Part shown: piece by piece, positions 39,983-49,817 of the stretch
How positions within the stretch are numbered: the first letter of the stretch is position 1
Layout of the letters: every line of letters begins with the position of its first letter
Assembly: GCA_045599365.1 (NCBI GenBank)
Contig: JAZRVS010000129.1
Span: 1 to 64,000 of the forward strand
Length of the DNA: 64,000 nt
Direction of reading: 5' to 3'
DNA from: UBA1715 sp045599365
GTDB lineage: Bacteria > Bacteroidota > Bacteroidia > Bacteroidales > UBA1715
Program-made: the position numbers and the translations under genes
The notes under the pieces: model-generated
Database searches by the model: none
What the model saw: only the letters and a program-made list of their open reading frames with translations
Told to the model about the DNA's origin: nothing

Positions 39983-42900
39983 AATTGCCTCCGAAATACA
40001 ACTTCGTGAACCCACCAATAGGTCCTGCTTCTACTTCTAAACTACTTGTAATATTAGCATATTCAACCGAATAGTCAAGTGATAATTTGGTGTCACTTTG
40101 AGATACCATAACGTGCAAGTAATCTTGATTTTCAAATCTTGTAAATGGCTCTCTTAAAATAACTCCGTCACTACGTTCTAAAAATAATTCCTTCTCAATA
40201 ACGTATGCTTGAATCCAATTTGTGTTACTTGCGTTGCTCAAACGAAATATTCCGAAATAGTTACTCGTTTGACTTGTCATTTTAACTCTGAATTTAACCG
40301 TATAATTAGCAAATACATTAACGTTGTCATAACGCACTTCCATAACTTTGTTTAAGACAAGTCCCTTTGAAAAGTGAGCGTTTGCATAATAAACTTTGTA
40401 AGAATAAGCTGGAGCAATCGTGTTGTTGTAATCAACTAAAGTTTCGTTTAACGTAAAACCATAATTGTGTAAATACGGCTCCTCAATTTTATAAGTTATA
40501 ACTGGAGTAATTGTCCCTTGTATTTCGGAGAATGTGCTTGAGTTAAGCCAGTTGAGTTTGGCTGCTTCTTCACTTCCCCACATATAATCCAAATCTTCAA
40601 ATGTTAATCGTGAGCCGAATTTAAATCCTTCTGTCGTGAACCAGTTTCTCGCACGAATTACCTCTGGCAATTCAACTTTAAAGAAATGCTCGGCAAAATA
40701 AATTCCGTCAGACATCGCTTTAACGTCATCAAATTGTGTGTCTTCTAATCCGTAACTCACGCCTTGCCAACCTTGACTTGCGTTGTCAATTTCCATAATA
40801 ACGTTTCTGTCTTGCTTTAATTCTTGTAAAGCTAAAGCATATCTGAATTCTTCTGAATAAACTCCAGAAGCAGAAACGGCTTTAATCATATATCCATTTT
40901 CAGAAATACCTGGATTTAAAATCGTGTTGTTCGTTCCTTTAACTCGGAATAAGGTAATGCCAGAGTCCCAATCAGCACCTGCCCGAACTTCAAATTCAAC
41001 ACCGTTTCCTGTTTCAGCACTCCAATCAAATCGCAAGTTATCGTTGCTTGGAGTTACGTAAAAGTTTCTCACAGGTGATGGAGCTGATAAATGGGAAATG
41101 TTATAAGCATAATTTACCGAATAATTACCTAAAACGTCAATCGCTTTAATCATATATTTGCGTTCATCTGTTCCAATATAATTGTCAATAAAGCGATTGT
41201 CTGTCAAATAACTTGCGATAACATCCCCTGTTTCCCAATCTTCGCCAATTCTGATTTCATATCCAATTAAGTCGGCGTCTTGAACTTTGTCCCACGTTAA
41301 AACAACGTTGTTTATATTCGGTGTTGCTATGAAATTCCATACGTCAGCAGGTGGCTCTGATAAATCACTTATTACACATTCAAAAATAGGAGCTGTGTCA
41401 AAATCAGCCACACTTCCATAAACGTTGCTAGGCAAAACAATAAATTCATAATCACCTGCTGGGTGATTGATAATTGTATCTCCGTCAACTAACGTTCTGA
41501 CTTGCCAATCGTAGTTGTCGTCTTCTGTTCCAGTTCCTTCTTTCAATCGTGAATAAACATAAAAGCGATTGCTGTAAAATGGGTACCTGTTTTTATCAAG
41601 CTCTGGTGTTAATACAAGTTGCGTTTGTTTTTCGTCTTTTACATAATACTCAGAGAAAGATAAGCCGATTATGTGTGGAACGACATACGAACTTGGCATT
41701 GTGCTATTGTCAATCGTTGTTATTTCATAACCTGTGTCAGCTTCGTATTGTTTGTTGCGATAAATTTCAATTGCGTTTATTGAAATTGTGTCAATGTCGT
41801 CTTGTCCTTCTGCTATTGAAATGACTTTGAAAGGTTTAGCTGAACCGAAATTATCTTTACTTCCTGTCAAAGAGAAAACTGCTTTTTCAGGTAAGTTAAT
41901 TGGCAACGACTCGTTTAAATATAAGGTTTTTACTTCACCGTATTCTTTTACGTCAAGTTGCATTTCAACAACACCGTCTGGCAACTGTAAGTTAATTCCG
42001 TATAAACTGCCAGCTTCAATAAAAACTGGGTCACGTAATTTAATGCTCATTCTGTCTTCGGAAACTGATTTAATACGTCCAGATTGTGAATATTGCATAT
42101 TCGGGTCAGCGACTAAAATCGTATCAAAAATATCAATATTTTGCCCAGCACGATTTGTCACAAAAGAAACTGACATAACTTCCTTTACAGATGAAAGCAA
42201 GTGATAACGAGCTCGTCTAATTGCTTCGCTTTCTTTTGTACAACCAACTGCTTGGAAATCCTCAGTAATTCTTCCATATAATTCAATTTGTTCGTCGTCT
42301 TTTACTTGTCGTCTGTCTTCCGACCAGTTTAAATTCGGGTTGACGAACGTGACACTAACTTCATTATAACGTGTACTTGGGTCAGTAAAAGAATAATTAA
42401 AGCCAGCTGCAGTTACATTTTCTGGAGAAAAAATGTGTTTCGCTTGTCTGTTTCTGTCATAAGACAAACGCACATATCCAGTTGCGTCTTCATAAATCGT
42501 CGCATTGAAAATTGAAGCAATATAATTCAACATTTCTGGTCCAGATTTTGCTTCAGAAATAACGATGTTTAACGTATATCGTGGTTCAACTCCACCTTTT
42601 CCGTCATCAACTAATTCGTCACAAAATTGTCCAGCTTCATAAAAATCGTATTTATCAGGCAATACTTCCCAATAAGAATTAACACCGTATCTGTCATTAA
42701 CTAGCAAATCATATAAACACCAAGCTGGGTTATCGGTCCACTCCATTTTAAATGTGCCGTCCCATTCTCCGTTATACGTTCTGTTTTCTGGATTATAGTT
42801 ACTCGGCACTTTTACAACTAAACCTTTATAAATTCCACTAAAACTCGGTAATTGTGAAAATTGGTCTGAAGTTGATACGTTTATGTGAGCGATTGCCGTA

Positions 42901-43577
42901 TTTTCAAAGTTATAATCTTTCGCAACAACTTCTTCAAATTGTTGGAAATACAATGAGTTATAATAACCTTTTCCACTTTCAGGTGAATTTTCACTCGTTT
43001 TTGTCAAACGAATATCGTAAGTTGTGTTTTCTAAACGTGGAACTGGCACACGATAATCACGAGAATATTGTGACGTAGTTTTACCAGAAATCACCATATC
43101 TTCATTTCGGTATGTCGTCCACATTTGAGAATTAGTCGGCTTGTATTCAATTTTGAATTTTACGCTTGATGCATACTGACTTCCACTTTTTGTTTCCCAA
43201 TACAATAGATTACACATAACACGAATATCTAAATAATCAATGTCACCTGTTTGAGTTGTTCTTGTAATTGGTTCGTTGTGTTTTAATTCAACTCCGACAT
43301 TTGTGGCTCTTGCCACACCACCTAATTTTAATTTTATTTCTTCATCTTGAGAAGGGTCGCCCAATTTAATGTCTAAATCGTAATCGGAAAAATTTTTACT
43401 TCCGTCTTCGTTAATTAAAGGTGTGTCGTCCAAGAAAAATGATTTTTCTCCGTTTTCAAGACCTGAAATCGGACCTTCGCAAAGTCCAATAACAAGTTCA
43501 GCACTGTCCTCTGAACGAAGTGTATCAGAAGCTATTTTTGGCGTTTTTTGACTTTTTGCGAAAGATATATTTTTCAT
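39975..43577 (-). CDS. Host specificity tail tip protein (lambda J-like), 1200 aa
   Basis: The N-terminal RSEDSAELVIGLCEGPISGL, with SFFLDDTPLINEDG, is the conserved opening of J proteins. The body covers the hub domains, and two fibronectin III-type modules lie at about residues 740-910 (VLTWDKVQDADLIGYEIRIG, RFDWSAETGNGVEFEVRAG). A C-terminal beta-sandwich region follows. It forms the central tail tip and determines attachment. Order L-K-I-J is the same as in lambda. Length is close to lambda J (1132). Confidence 0.9.
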   Translation of the reverse strand: MKNISFAKSQKTPKIASDTLRSEDSAELVIGLCEGPISGLENGEKSFFLDDTPLINEDGSKNFSDYDLDIKLGDPSQDEEIKLKLGGVARATNVGVELKHNEPITRTTQTGDIDYLDIRVMCNLLYWETKSGSQYASSVKFKIEYKPTNSQMWTTYRNEDMVISGKTTSQYSRDYRVPVPRLENTTYDIRLTKTSENSPESGKGYYNSLYFQQFEEVVAKDYNFENTAIAHINVSTSDQFSQLPSFSGIYKGLVVKVPSNYNPENRTYNGEWDGTFKMEWTDNPAWCLYDLLVNDRYGVNSYWEVLPDKYDFYEAGQFCDELVDDGKGGVEPRYTLNIVISEAKSGPEMLNYIASIFNATIYEDATGYVRLSYDRNRQAKHIFSPENVTAAGFNYSFTDPSTRYNEVSVTFVNPNLNWSEDRRQVKDDEQIELYGRITEDFQAVGCTKESEAIRRARYHLLSSVKEVMSVSFVTNRAGQNIDIFDTILVADPNMQYSQSGRIKSVSEDRMSIKLRDPVFIEAGSLYGINLQLPDGVVEMQLDVKEYGEVKTLYLNESLPINLPEKAVFSLTGSKDNFGSAKPFKVISIAEGQDDIDTISINAIEIYRNKQYEADTGYEITTIDNSTMPSSYVVPHIIGLSFSEYYVKDEKQTQLVLTPELDKNRYPFYSNRFYVYSRLKEGTGTEDDNYDWQVRTLVDGDTIINHPAGDYEFIVLPSNVYGSVADFDTAPIFECVISDLSEPPADVWNFIATPNINNVVLTWDKVQDADLIGYEIRIGEDWETGDVIASYLTDNRFIDNYIGTDERKYMIKAIDVLGNYSVNYAYNISHLSAPSPVRNFYVTPSNDNLRFDWSAETGNGVEFEVRAGADWDSGITLFRVKGTNNTILNPGISENGYMIKAVSASGVYSEEFRYALALQELKQDRNVIMEIDNASQGWQGVSYGLEDTQFDDVKAMSDGIYFAEHFFKVELPEVIRARNWFTTEGFKFGSRLTFEDLDYMWGSEEAAKLNWLNSSTFSEIQGTITPVITYKIEEPYLHNYGFTLNETLVDYNNTIAPAYSYKVYYANAHFSKGLVLNKVMEVRYDNVNVFANYTVKFRVKMTSQTSNYFGIFRLSNASNTNWIQAYVIEKELFLERSDGVILREPFTRFENQDYLHVMVSQSDTKLSLDYSVEYANITSSLEVEAGPIGGFTKLYFGGNYD

Positions 43578-43580
43578 TTC

Positions 43581-44156
43581 TTATCCGTTTCTATCACTTG
43601 ATTGTAAATTCAACGACAACAAATGTCCATACATTTTGTGCTTTCCATAACACAAAGCAATTCTAGTGCCACTTGTTGTTGTATTTTGATGATTAAACAT
43701 TCTTGATTGTGGAACATCTCCTGTTGACGAAGCTTTCGGTACAGGTGTTAATAACGTTGAAACACCTGATAACATCATACCGATTCCAAGCGATAAAAAA
43801 GAACCAGCAATTGGTCCTAAAGTTCCACCACTGAGAACAACTGCCGTAATCGTTAAACCTACAATAACAGCTCCGATTGCAATTTGTGTCCAACCAGCTT
43901 TTTTTCCACCACCGCCAGCAGCAACAAATGAAGGAAATATATTTAACTCAGTTATATCCTCTAAGTTTGAAAAAATACGTTCTTTTGTCGGACATTCTTT
44001 TACACGACAGACATATCTAGTTCCGTCTTTTTTGTATAATTGAGGAAGCTGATTTGTCAAACCACGAATTGCCTCAGCTGGAGTGCTTGCGTCAATTTCA
44101 TAAACTTTCGGACAATGCTTTTTCAAAATACCGTGAAATTTAATCTTTACAAACAT
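43581..44156 (-). CDS. Tail tip assembly protein (lambda I-like), 191 aa
   Basis: The N-terminal half is a ubiquitin-like domain (VKIKFHGILKKHCPKVYEI). A glycine-rich hydrophobic stretch (GAVIVGLTITAVVLSGGTLG ... GIGMMLSGVSTLLTP, about residues 92-142) follows, as in lambda gpI. It is needed for tail tip assembly and is not usually in the virion. It sits between the JAB protein and J, as expected. Confidence 0.88.
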   Translation of the reverse strand: MFVKIKFHGILKKHCPKVYEIDASTPAEAIRGLTNQLPQLYKKDGTRYVCRVKECPTKERIFSNLEDITELNIFPSFVAAGGGGKKAGWTQIAIGAVIVGLTITAVVLSGGTLGPIAGSFLSLGIGMMLSGVSTLLTPVPKASSTGDVPQSRMFNHQNTTTSGTRIALCYGKHKMYGHLLSLNLQSSDRNG

Positions 44157-44499
44157 TTATTTCCTCAATCAAAATCGTGTTACGTTCACTAACCTTATAG
44201 CACGAAATTCCGTCTTTGCCAACAATAAAATGAAGTAAGTTCGCCCAATTTTTAAAAGCTTCACAATCTTGTTTTGATAAATTCTTTTCTCCATTTGGGT
44301 GAGTGTGAAAAGTGGCAATTACTTCGTCGTCTTCCAGCATTTCCAACGAGTCGCAGGAAAATGAAAATCCTTCAAGTGGATTTATGTGGTCGTTTTCAAC
44401 TTCAATTACTTCGTTTCCTTTTAAATAACCACCACGCTCAATTCCGTCATCGGAATAAAATGACAATAATTTATTATAAGTTAACTCGTTTAAATTCAT
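44140..44499 (-). CDS. JAB/MPN metalloprotease-like tail protein, 119 aa
   Basis: FHTHPNGEKNLSKQDCEAF gives the JAMM zinc motif HxHP-x6-S-x2-D, with an upstream glutamate (DDEVIAT). In lambda this domain is the N-terminal half of gpK. Here it is a separate gene overlapping the NlpC/P60 gene by 26 bases. Role in tail tip maturation or cell wall passage is inferred from lambda. Confidence 0.82.
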   Translation of the reverse strand: MNLNELTYNKLLSFYSDDGIERGGYLKGNEVIEVENDHINPLEGFSFSCDSLEMLEDDEVIATFHTHPNGEKNLSKQDCEAFKNWANLLHFIVGKDGISCYKVSERNTILIEEINVCKD

Positions 44500-44908
44500 A
44501 AGGTTTTCTCACTTTCTGTTTTTTATTTTGAATGTGTCTAATTCTAGCTACAGTTAAATTTTTCCACATTCCACGATATTTGTCAACTGAAGACAATCTT
44601 CCAATAACGTGATGTAAAATAAATCCGTCCCCGATATAAATTGCTCCGTGACAAGCAACACTACTTCCTAAAGCGATTAAAAACAAGTCGCCAAATTGAG
44701 CTTCTTCATCGTCTTCCAATAAATAAAAACCTTCTTTCTTAAAATTTTGAATATAAAGATTTTCTCCGTTGTCCCACCAAAAGTCAGCTCTAGCGTAATT
44801 TGTCAAATCAATGTCAAATTCGTTTTTATAAAATTCACGAATTAACCCATAACAATCAGTATCTCCGTGAACAAAAGCTTTCCCACAATAAGAATCTGTG
44901 TTAAACAT
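44474..44908 (-). CDS. NlpC/P60 tail peptidoglycan hydrolase, 144 aa
   Basis: The catalytic cysteine lies in HGDTDCYGLIREF (residue about 19), and the histidine in SVACHGAIYIGDGFILHH. This corresponds to the C-terminal half of lambda gpK. It probably opens the cell wall during DNA injection or processes the tail tip. Start overlaps the 24-residue membrane peptide gene by eight bases. Confidence 0.85.
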   Translation of the reverse strand: MFNTDSYCGKAFVHGDTDCYGLIREFYKNEFDIDLTNYARADFWWDNGENLYIQNFKKEGFYLLEDDEEAQFGDLFLIALGSSVACHGAIYIGDGFILHHVIGRLSSVDKYRGMWKNLTVARIRHIQNKKQKVRKPYEFKRVNL

Positions 44909-44975
44909 TTCTCCTCCCTATAACAAAATAATAAATTAAAGCTACCATAAGAGATACAAACGTCATTTCAAACAT
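44901..44975 (-). CDS. Membrane microprotein, 24 aa
   Basis: A complete small gene with a strong ribosome site, ATAGGAGGAAGT before ATG 44975, ending inside the start of the NlpC/P60 gene. The product is essentially one membrane helix: MFEMTFVSLMVALIYYF then VIGRRNV. Its ribosome site begins at the stop of the L-like gene. It might only be a leader for coupled translation, or a true membrane peptide. Confidence 0.55.
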   Translation of the reverse strand: MFEMTFVSLMVALIYYFVIGRRNV

Positions 44976-44983
44976 ACTTCCTC

Positions 44984-45466
44984 CTATAAAGTTACCGTTG
45001 GAAATTCAGGTGGCATATACATACGAGCAGGAACATTGAAATTAACTCCGTCCATTGGATTTCTCAATTCTAACTGAATGTAATTTGAGTTCAACGATGG
45101 CGTGTTCCAGATGACCCACTTCTTACTTTGATAAATATTTCGGTTATTCAAAATATCATCGTATAAAACAATATAACGTGTTAATGTCGCTTTGACAAGT
45201 AATCCGTCACGAATAAATGTGGAAAACGCACCATTTGGATTCGCAATAGACATTGTTGGGCGAGAATAAGTGTCTGAACTTGCTGAAGAAAATCCAGAAA
45301 AAGATAAAGGCAAACCTGTCCAAGTTGTCCCCTGCCATTCAACTGAATTGTTGTTTTTTAAGTTAATGTAATCGCCGTTTCTCAACTTAATTTCAAACAA
45401 CTGCACGTAACCGTCAGCTACTAATTTCTCGTTTTCCTCTCTGTGTGATTGTGGTAAATCTGACAT
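44984..45466 (-). CDS. Minor tail protein L-like, 160 aa
   Basis: QLFEIKLRNGDYINLKNN, GLPLSFSGFSSASSDTYSRP and PTMSIANPNGAF match the lambda gpL N-terminal domain. Lambda gpL (232 aa) has a C-terminal iron-sulphur domain with cysteines. Here there is no cysteine-rich end, so this is the shorter form. It forms the tail tip ring below the M-like protein. Confidence 0.82.
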   Translation of the reverse strand: MSDLPQSHREENEKLVADGYVQLFEIKLRNGDYINLKNNNSVEWQGTTWTGLPLSFSGFSSASSDTYSRPTMSIANPNGAFSTFIRDGLLVKATLTRYIVLYDDILNNRNIYQSKKWVIWNTPSLNSNYIQLELRNPMDGVNFNVPARMYMPPEFPTVTL

Positions 45467-45861
45467 TATTCGGCAACCTCTTTTAGTGTAACTGTGAAAT
45501 CTGAAACAACACCAAAGCCGTCCCCAACTGGTTCTGGAACATCCAACGGCTCGGCAAATCTAACTGGAACGTGACCGAATTGCAAATCTTTATAAATAAA
45601 AGTTTCCCACATATTCATCGTTTCGTAAAACGAACACAACGCAGCAACGTTGTTTTTGTTTTTGTAAGAATTATAATCAATCGTTCCGTCATCATTAAAA
45701 TAGTAACGCCAACCAGAAAAAGATAATGTGAATTCTTTTATCAAAGGAGAATCTGGCTTTGAAACATAAGAATAACCTTTTCCTAAATCAATGGAGTTCG
45801 TGTTTCTCACATATTTAAACCGTCTTTTGTGGTTCATAAAATTATCAAAATTTTCTGCCAT
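45466..45861 (-). CDS. Minor tail protein M-like, 131 aa
   Basis: Start chosen at ATG 45861 behind GGAAGGAAATAAAA. The longer frame would lie inside the tape measure gene. TLSFSGWRYYFNDDGTIDYN, with NMWETFIYKDLQFGHVPVRF and the end VSDFTVTLKEVAE, fits the phage minor tail/distal tail family. It caps the tube between the tape measure end and L. Shares one base with the L gene. Confidence 0.72.
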   Translation of the reverse strand: MAENFDNFMNHKRRFKYVRNTNSIDLGKGYSYVSKPDSPLIKEFTLSFSGWRYYFNDDGTIDYNSYKNKNNVAALCSFYETMNMWETFIYKDLQFGHVPVRFAEPLDVPEPVGDGFGVVSDFTVTLKEVAE

Positions 45862-45863
45862 TT

Positions 45864-48800
45864 TTATTTCCTTCCTGCCACAACGCTTTGAATTAAACGT
45901 TTTGTTGTTCCACCAGTTAAAATGTCTTTTGAAATTGTCGCAATAACATCGTTCGGTCCCATTTGAGCTTGTTGTTCTTCTGCTACAACCCAAACATTGA
46001 CAACACTTCCAGAACTGTCTTTTTCTTCGTATGTCAAACCAGGTTGTAATGCTGACAACGTTCCTTGAGCGTCTTTGTTTAATGCATATAAGAAATCTTC
46101 GCCTAATTGTGACACAGCTGATTTCTTCATAACAAATTCACCTGGCATAAGTTTAGCATTGACCGAATCTCTATTTGCCAGAGCTCCTCTTACAGAGCCA
46201 CCAGTTGCAAAATGTTGACGACCTACAATTCCTCCTTCTGCTTTATTCTCAGTTGCACCAGTTGAAAGTTTTGCTACAATTTTCAGCCACCCATCTGTTG
46301 CAGCGTCAAGAGCTTGAAATATCAAAGCTTTTATTGACAATTCAATTAAAAGGTCACCAACGGATTTTAAAATTGACAAAGCCATATCTTTAATAGATTG
46401 TCCAATAGACTTACTTCCGTCCCCCACAGATTTAACTGCGTCAGTGAAGCTTTTTGCAAATATATCAATTCCTTCAGTTGTTGCCGTAATAAGTGTTTGT
46501 TTAAAATCTTTGACATTTTCATTTGCTTTTTTCCATTTTTCAGCAGCTTGGTCAAAAATTCCAAGCTCTTCTGTCTTTTTTCCACCAGAGGTTTGACCTC
46601 GCAAATAAGCAATTCTTTCTTCTGTGTCCAAAATTTGTTTCTCTATTGAAAGCTGTGTTTCAAGAGTTTGATTGTATTCGGCTTTCTTTTCGTTGTTTCC
46701 TTTCAAACCTTCCAATAAAACTTTGTTTCTTTCAGCAAAAGATTTTTGAATTTCAAGCAATTTTTCTTGCAAAACAATTTCTTTCGGAGTCGCTTCTAAT
46801 TCAAGACTATGAATTTTCTCTTTTGTTTTTGCGTATTCGTGAGTTTGACTTAATTCAGCTTTTGACAAACCTGACAAATAACCAGATTGTATCTTTGCTT
46901 CCCTTGCTTCTGGAATTTCAGAAATAGAACGCTTGATGTCTTGAGTTGCTCGTTTTAATTCGTCAGCAAGTGTTCTTGTCGCAGAACCAAGTCGTTGATT
47001 GTGTTCTTTTATTGTTGCCTTTTCGTCAACTTGTGCCAAAGCAAAAGCTCTATCTCTTTGAAGTTCTCTCTTTTTTTCAGCCTCTTGTTCAGCTTCAATA
47101 AGAGTTTTGTATTTTATTTCAATATATTTTTTCTCTTCAGAAACAGCTTGAGATAATTCCTCAGTTGTCTTTTTGCCGTCAACTTCAACACTAATTCCTT
47201 TTTCTTTAAAGAATTTTTCACGTTCAACTCTTTTACTTGATTCTTTGATTTCCTTATCAAGTTCTTTTATTGAATCTGCGATTTTATTCTCTACTGTTTT
47301 GTTGACACCTTTGAGAGAATCTAAAATAAAGTCAAACAAAGAGCTAACTTCATTAGGAATTTCACCAAGATTAGGATTTTTTTCAATAATATCTTTTATC
47401 TTTGTGTTATATTTATCGTAAGTTGAAGATATTGTTTCACGAACATCAAGCAAAACTTTGTTATATTCTTCTTCTGTGATTTCACCTTTCGCAAATTTAG
47501 AAGACGCTTCTTCAAATTTTTTCTTTTGCTCTGTTACAAATTTTGCAACGTTTCTTGACATATCAATAGCTGTAAATTGATTTTCTGAAATGCTTACATT
47601 CATATCTTCCAGTGTGTCAATCAATTTAACTTGAAGAGCGTTATTATAAATCTTTAATTGTGCAGAACGTTCTTTTGCATTTTTTATTGCCATAATTCTT
47701 TCTTGAATGGCACTTCTTTCGTCTTCATCGGAAGCCAAAACTTCTTGGAAAAGTCTTTCATACATATCTTGCTTGAATTTATAGACTTGTCCTTGACCAG
47801 TAAATGAAGCTATCGTTGCGTCAAAAATATTTCCTTTGTGTTCAGTTCTCAAAAGAGCTTGCTGTTCTTTAAGAAGTTCTGTTTTTTCTAACTGTTTTTG
47901 AATTCTAAATTCAGCCATTTTGGCAATGACTTGCTCGTAAGAATCAGACAAATCAAGAAGGAATAATTTTTCATCTTTAAAAGATTTGTTCAATTCAATA
48001 ATTCTTTTTCTTAATTCTTGAGAATTTGTTGAATACAAAGTTGATTTTTCAACCATCTCTGTCATTCTTTCTGAAACAGTAGCTGTCGTTTGAGCGTTTG
48101 TTTGTAACTCTCCTTCAACTGTAGCTAAATCTTTTTTATAAACACCTAAAGCTTTTGAAATATCGTCCCAATAAGAATAAACTAATTGAAGAGCACCGAA
48201 CCAAAAACCAAAAGATGTCAACATTGCTTTTATAGCCGTCGTCAAACCTTTAACAGCAACTGTGAATTTTCCAATCGCACTTGTTGCTGCAATGGTGTCT
48301 TCAGCAACTTTTTTTAATTTGAGAACTGCAAGAACTTTAGTAAAAGCTAGAACAATGTTCTTTAATGTCGTAAATGTAACTCCTAATGTTCCCAAAGCTC
48401 CTATCAATTTTCCAACAGGAGTTCCTGCCAAATTAGTCAACAATTCAACTAATTTTGTAACAATTGTTAAGGCTGGTGCGAAAGCTCTATTCATCGTTTC
48501 CGACATAACATCTCGTAAAGATTGCCAACGTGAAAGAACGGTGTTCATTTGAATTTCGTTGGCTCGCATAGCAGCACCTTCTTCTAAAAACGCATCTCTC
48601 AACATATCCATTGTATTTAATTGAGATGTAGCAGCTAAATAGAATGAAGCAGCACGTCTATCTAATGCGTTGAAAGCTTCAACTGAACCAAATCCAGCTT
48701 GCTTTAACGTTTTCAAAACGTTTGTTAAACCACGAGAACGAATGTCAACATCGTCCAATGTCAAGCCAAGTTTTTCTAATTGCTTTTGTAATTTCTTTGT

Positions 48801-49817
48801 CGGAGCAACCAATTCAGTAGCCAAAGCACGAGAACCTGTACCAACAACTGAACGAGCTTTCAAACCAGCATTCGTAACGGCTGCAAATAACGCAACTGAT
48901 TCTTCAAGAGAAACTCCTAAATCAGCAAATGCAGAACCAGCATATTGAATACCTTGAGCAATAGTTCCAATTTCTGCTTTCGTTTTATTGACGGCAGTTG
49001 TCAAAATGTCAGCTACGTGTGCCATTTCACTTGCTTGCATATTCCAAACAGTTATGGCAGATGTGCCGACTTGCACAGATTGAGCCAAATCAGTTCCAGT
49101 TGCTGAAGCCAAAACTGCGATTGAACCTAATGCTGATTTGATTTCTTCTGCTGAAAAACCTGCTTGACCTAATGTAACTGTAGCTTTTGCTAATTCTTCG
49201 TTTGAGAAACGTGTTGATTCACCAACTTTGAAAATTGTATTTTTCAAGCTTGTCATTTGAGAATCAGTTGAGGCAGTAATAGCTTGAATGTTGGCAAATT
49301 CTTTTTGTAAAGTAGCAACTTCACCAATGCTTTCTTGAACTGCGCCAACCATAAGATTGATTGCACGATAAGAAGCATAAATTCCAAGACGCTTTCCAAT
49401 ATCAGAAAACGAATCTTTCATAACTTTGGCTAAACCAGTTAACTTTACTTCGGCTTCTTTTGTTACCTCACCAGTTTCTTCAACTTTTTCATTGACTTCC
49501 TGCAAACTTTCAGCAACGGTTTTGTTGGTTTTGTCAACACCTTTTAAATTTTGATTAAATCCAGAAATCTCTGTGGCAATTCCTTTTCTCAAACCGTCAC
49601 GAAGTTCGTCAAGCATAACTTTGAAATTCGTCCCACCAGCGCTAAATTGGTTTAACGCTTTTCCCAATCCTTTAATTGATTGTAAATCAAACTTTAATTG
49701 TTCAAGTTCTTTTAGTTGCTTTACTTTATCTTTTAAAACGCCGAGCTTGTCGTTTGCATTTTCGTACCCAACTAACTCTAACTCAACTCTTACTTTACTT
49801 TTATCTCCGTTTGCCAT
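45864..49817 (-). CDS. Tape measure protein, 1317 aa
   Basis: Longest gene of the window. Residues 170-420 (LQKEFANIQAITASTDSQM, STRFSNEELAKATVTLGQAG, NTVLSRWQSLRDVM) form the TP901-type phage tail tape measure domain. A membrane-like stretch follows (LIGALGTLGVTFTTLKNIVL), then long coiled coils and a C-terminal domain. The length predicts a tail of roughly 190-200 nm at 1.5 angstrom per residue. It begins 16 bases inside the T-frame end. Confidence 0.92.
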   Translation of the reverse strand: MANGDKSKVRVELELVGYENANDKLGVLKDKVKQLKELEQLKFDLQSIKGLGKALNQFSAGGTNFKVMLDELRDGLRKGIATEISGFNQNLKGVDKTNKTVAESLQEVNEKVEETGEVTKEAEVKLTGLAKVMKDSFSDIGKRLGIYASYRAINLMVGAVQESIGEVATLQKEFANIQAITASTDSQMTSLKNTIFKVGESTRFSNEELAKATVTLGQAGFSAEEIKSALGSIAVLASATGTDLAQSVQVGTSAITVWNMQASEMAHVADILTTAVNKTKAEIGTIAQGIQYAGSAFADLGVSLEESVALFAAVTNAGLKARSVVGTGSRALATELVAPTKKLQKQLEKLGLTLDDVDIRSRGLTNVLKTLKQAGFGSVEAFNALDRRAASFYLAATSQLNTMDMLRDAFLEEGAAMRANEIQMNTVLSRWQSLRDVMSETMNRAFAPALTIVTKLVELLTNLAGTPVGKLIGALGTLGVTFTTLKNIVLAFTKVLAVLKLKKVAEDTIAATSAIGKFTVAVKGLTTAIKAMLTSFGFWFGALQLVYSYWDDISKALGVYKKDLATVEGELQTNAQTTATVSERMTEMVEKSTLYSTNSQELRKRIIELNKSFKDEKLFLLDLSDSYEQVIAKMAEFRIQKQLEKTELLKEQQALLRTEHKGNIFDATIASFTGQGQVYKFKQDMYERLFQEVLASDEDERSAIQERIMAIKNAKERSAQLKIYNNALQVKLIDTLEDMNVSISENQFTAIDMSRNVAKFVTEQKKKFEEASSKFAKGEITEEEYNKVLLDVRETISSTYDKYNTKIKDIIEKNPNLGEIPNEVSSLFDFILDSLKGVNKTVENKIADSIKELDKEIKESSKRVEREKFFKEKGISVEVDGKKTTEELSQAVSEEKKYIEIKYKTLIEAEQEAEKKRELQRDRAFALAQVDEKATIKEHNQRLGSATRTLADELKRATQDIKRSISEIPEAREAKIQSGYLSGLSKAELSQTHEYAKTKEKIHSLELEATPKEIVLQEKLLEIQKSFAERNKVLLEGLKGNNEKKAEYNQTLETQLSIEKQILDTEERIAYLRGQTSGGKKTEELGIFDQAAEKWKKANENVKDFKQTLITATTEGIDIFAKSFTDAVKSVGDGSKSIGQSIKDMALSILKSVGDLLIELSIKALIFQALDAATDGWLKIVAKLSTGATENKAEGGIVGRQHFATGGSVRGALANRDSVNAKLMPGEFVMKKSAVSQLGEDFLYALNKDAQGTLSALQPGLTYEEKDSSGSVVNVWVVAEEQQAQMGPNDVIATISKDILTGGTTKRLIQSVVAGRK

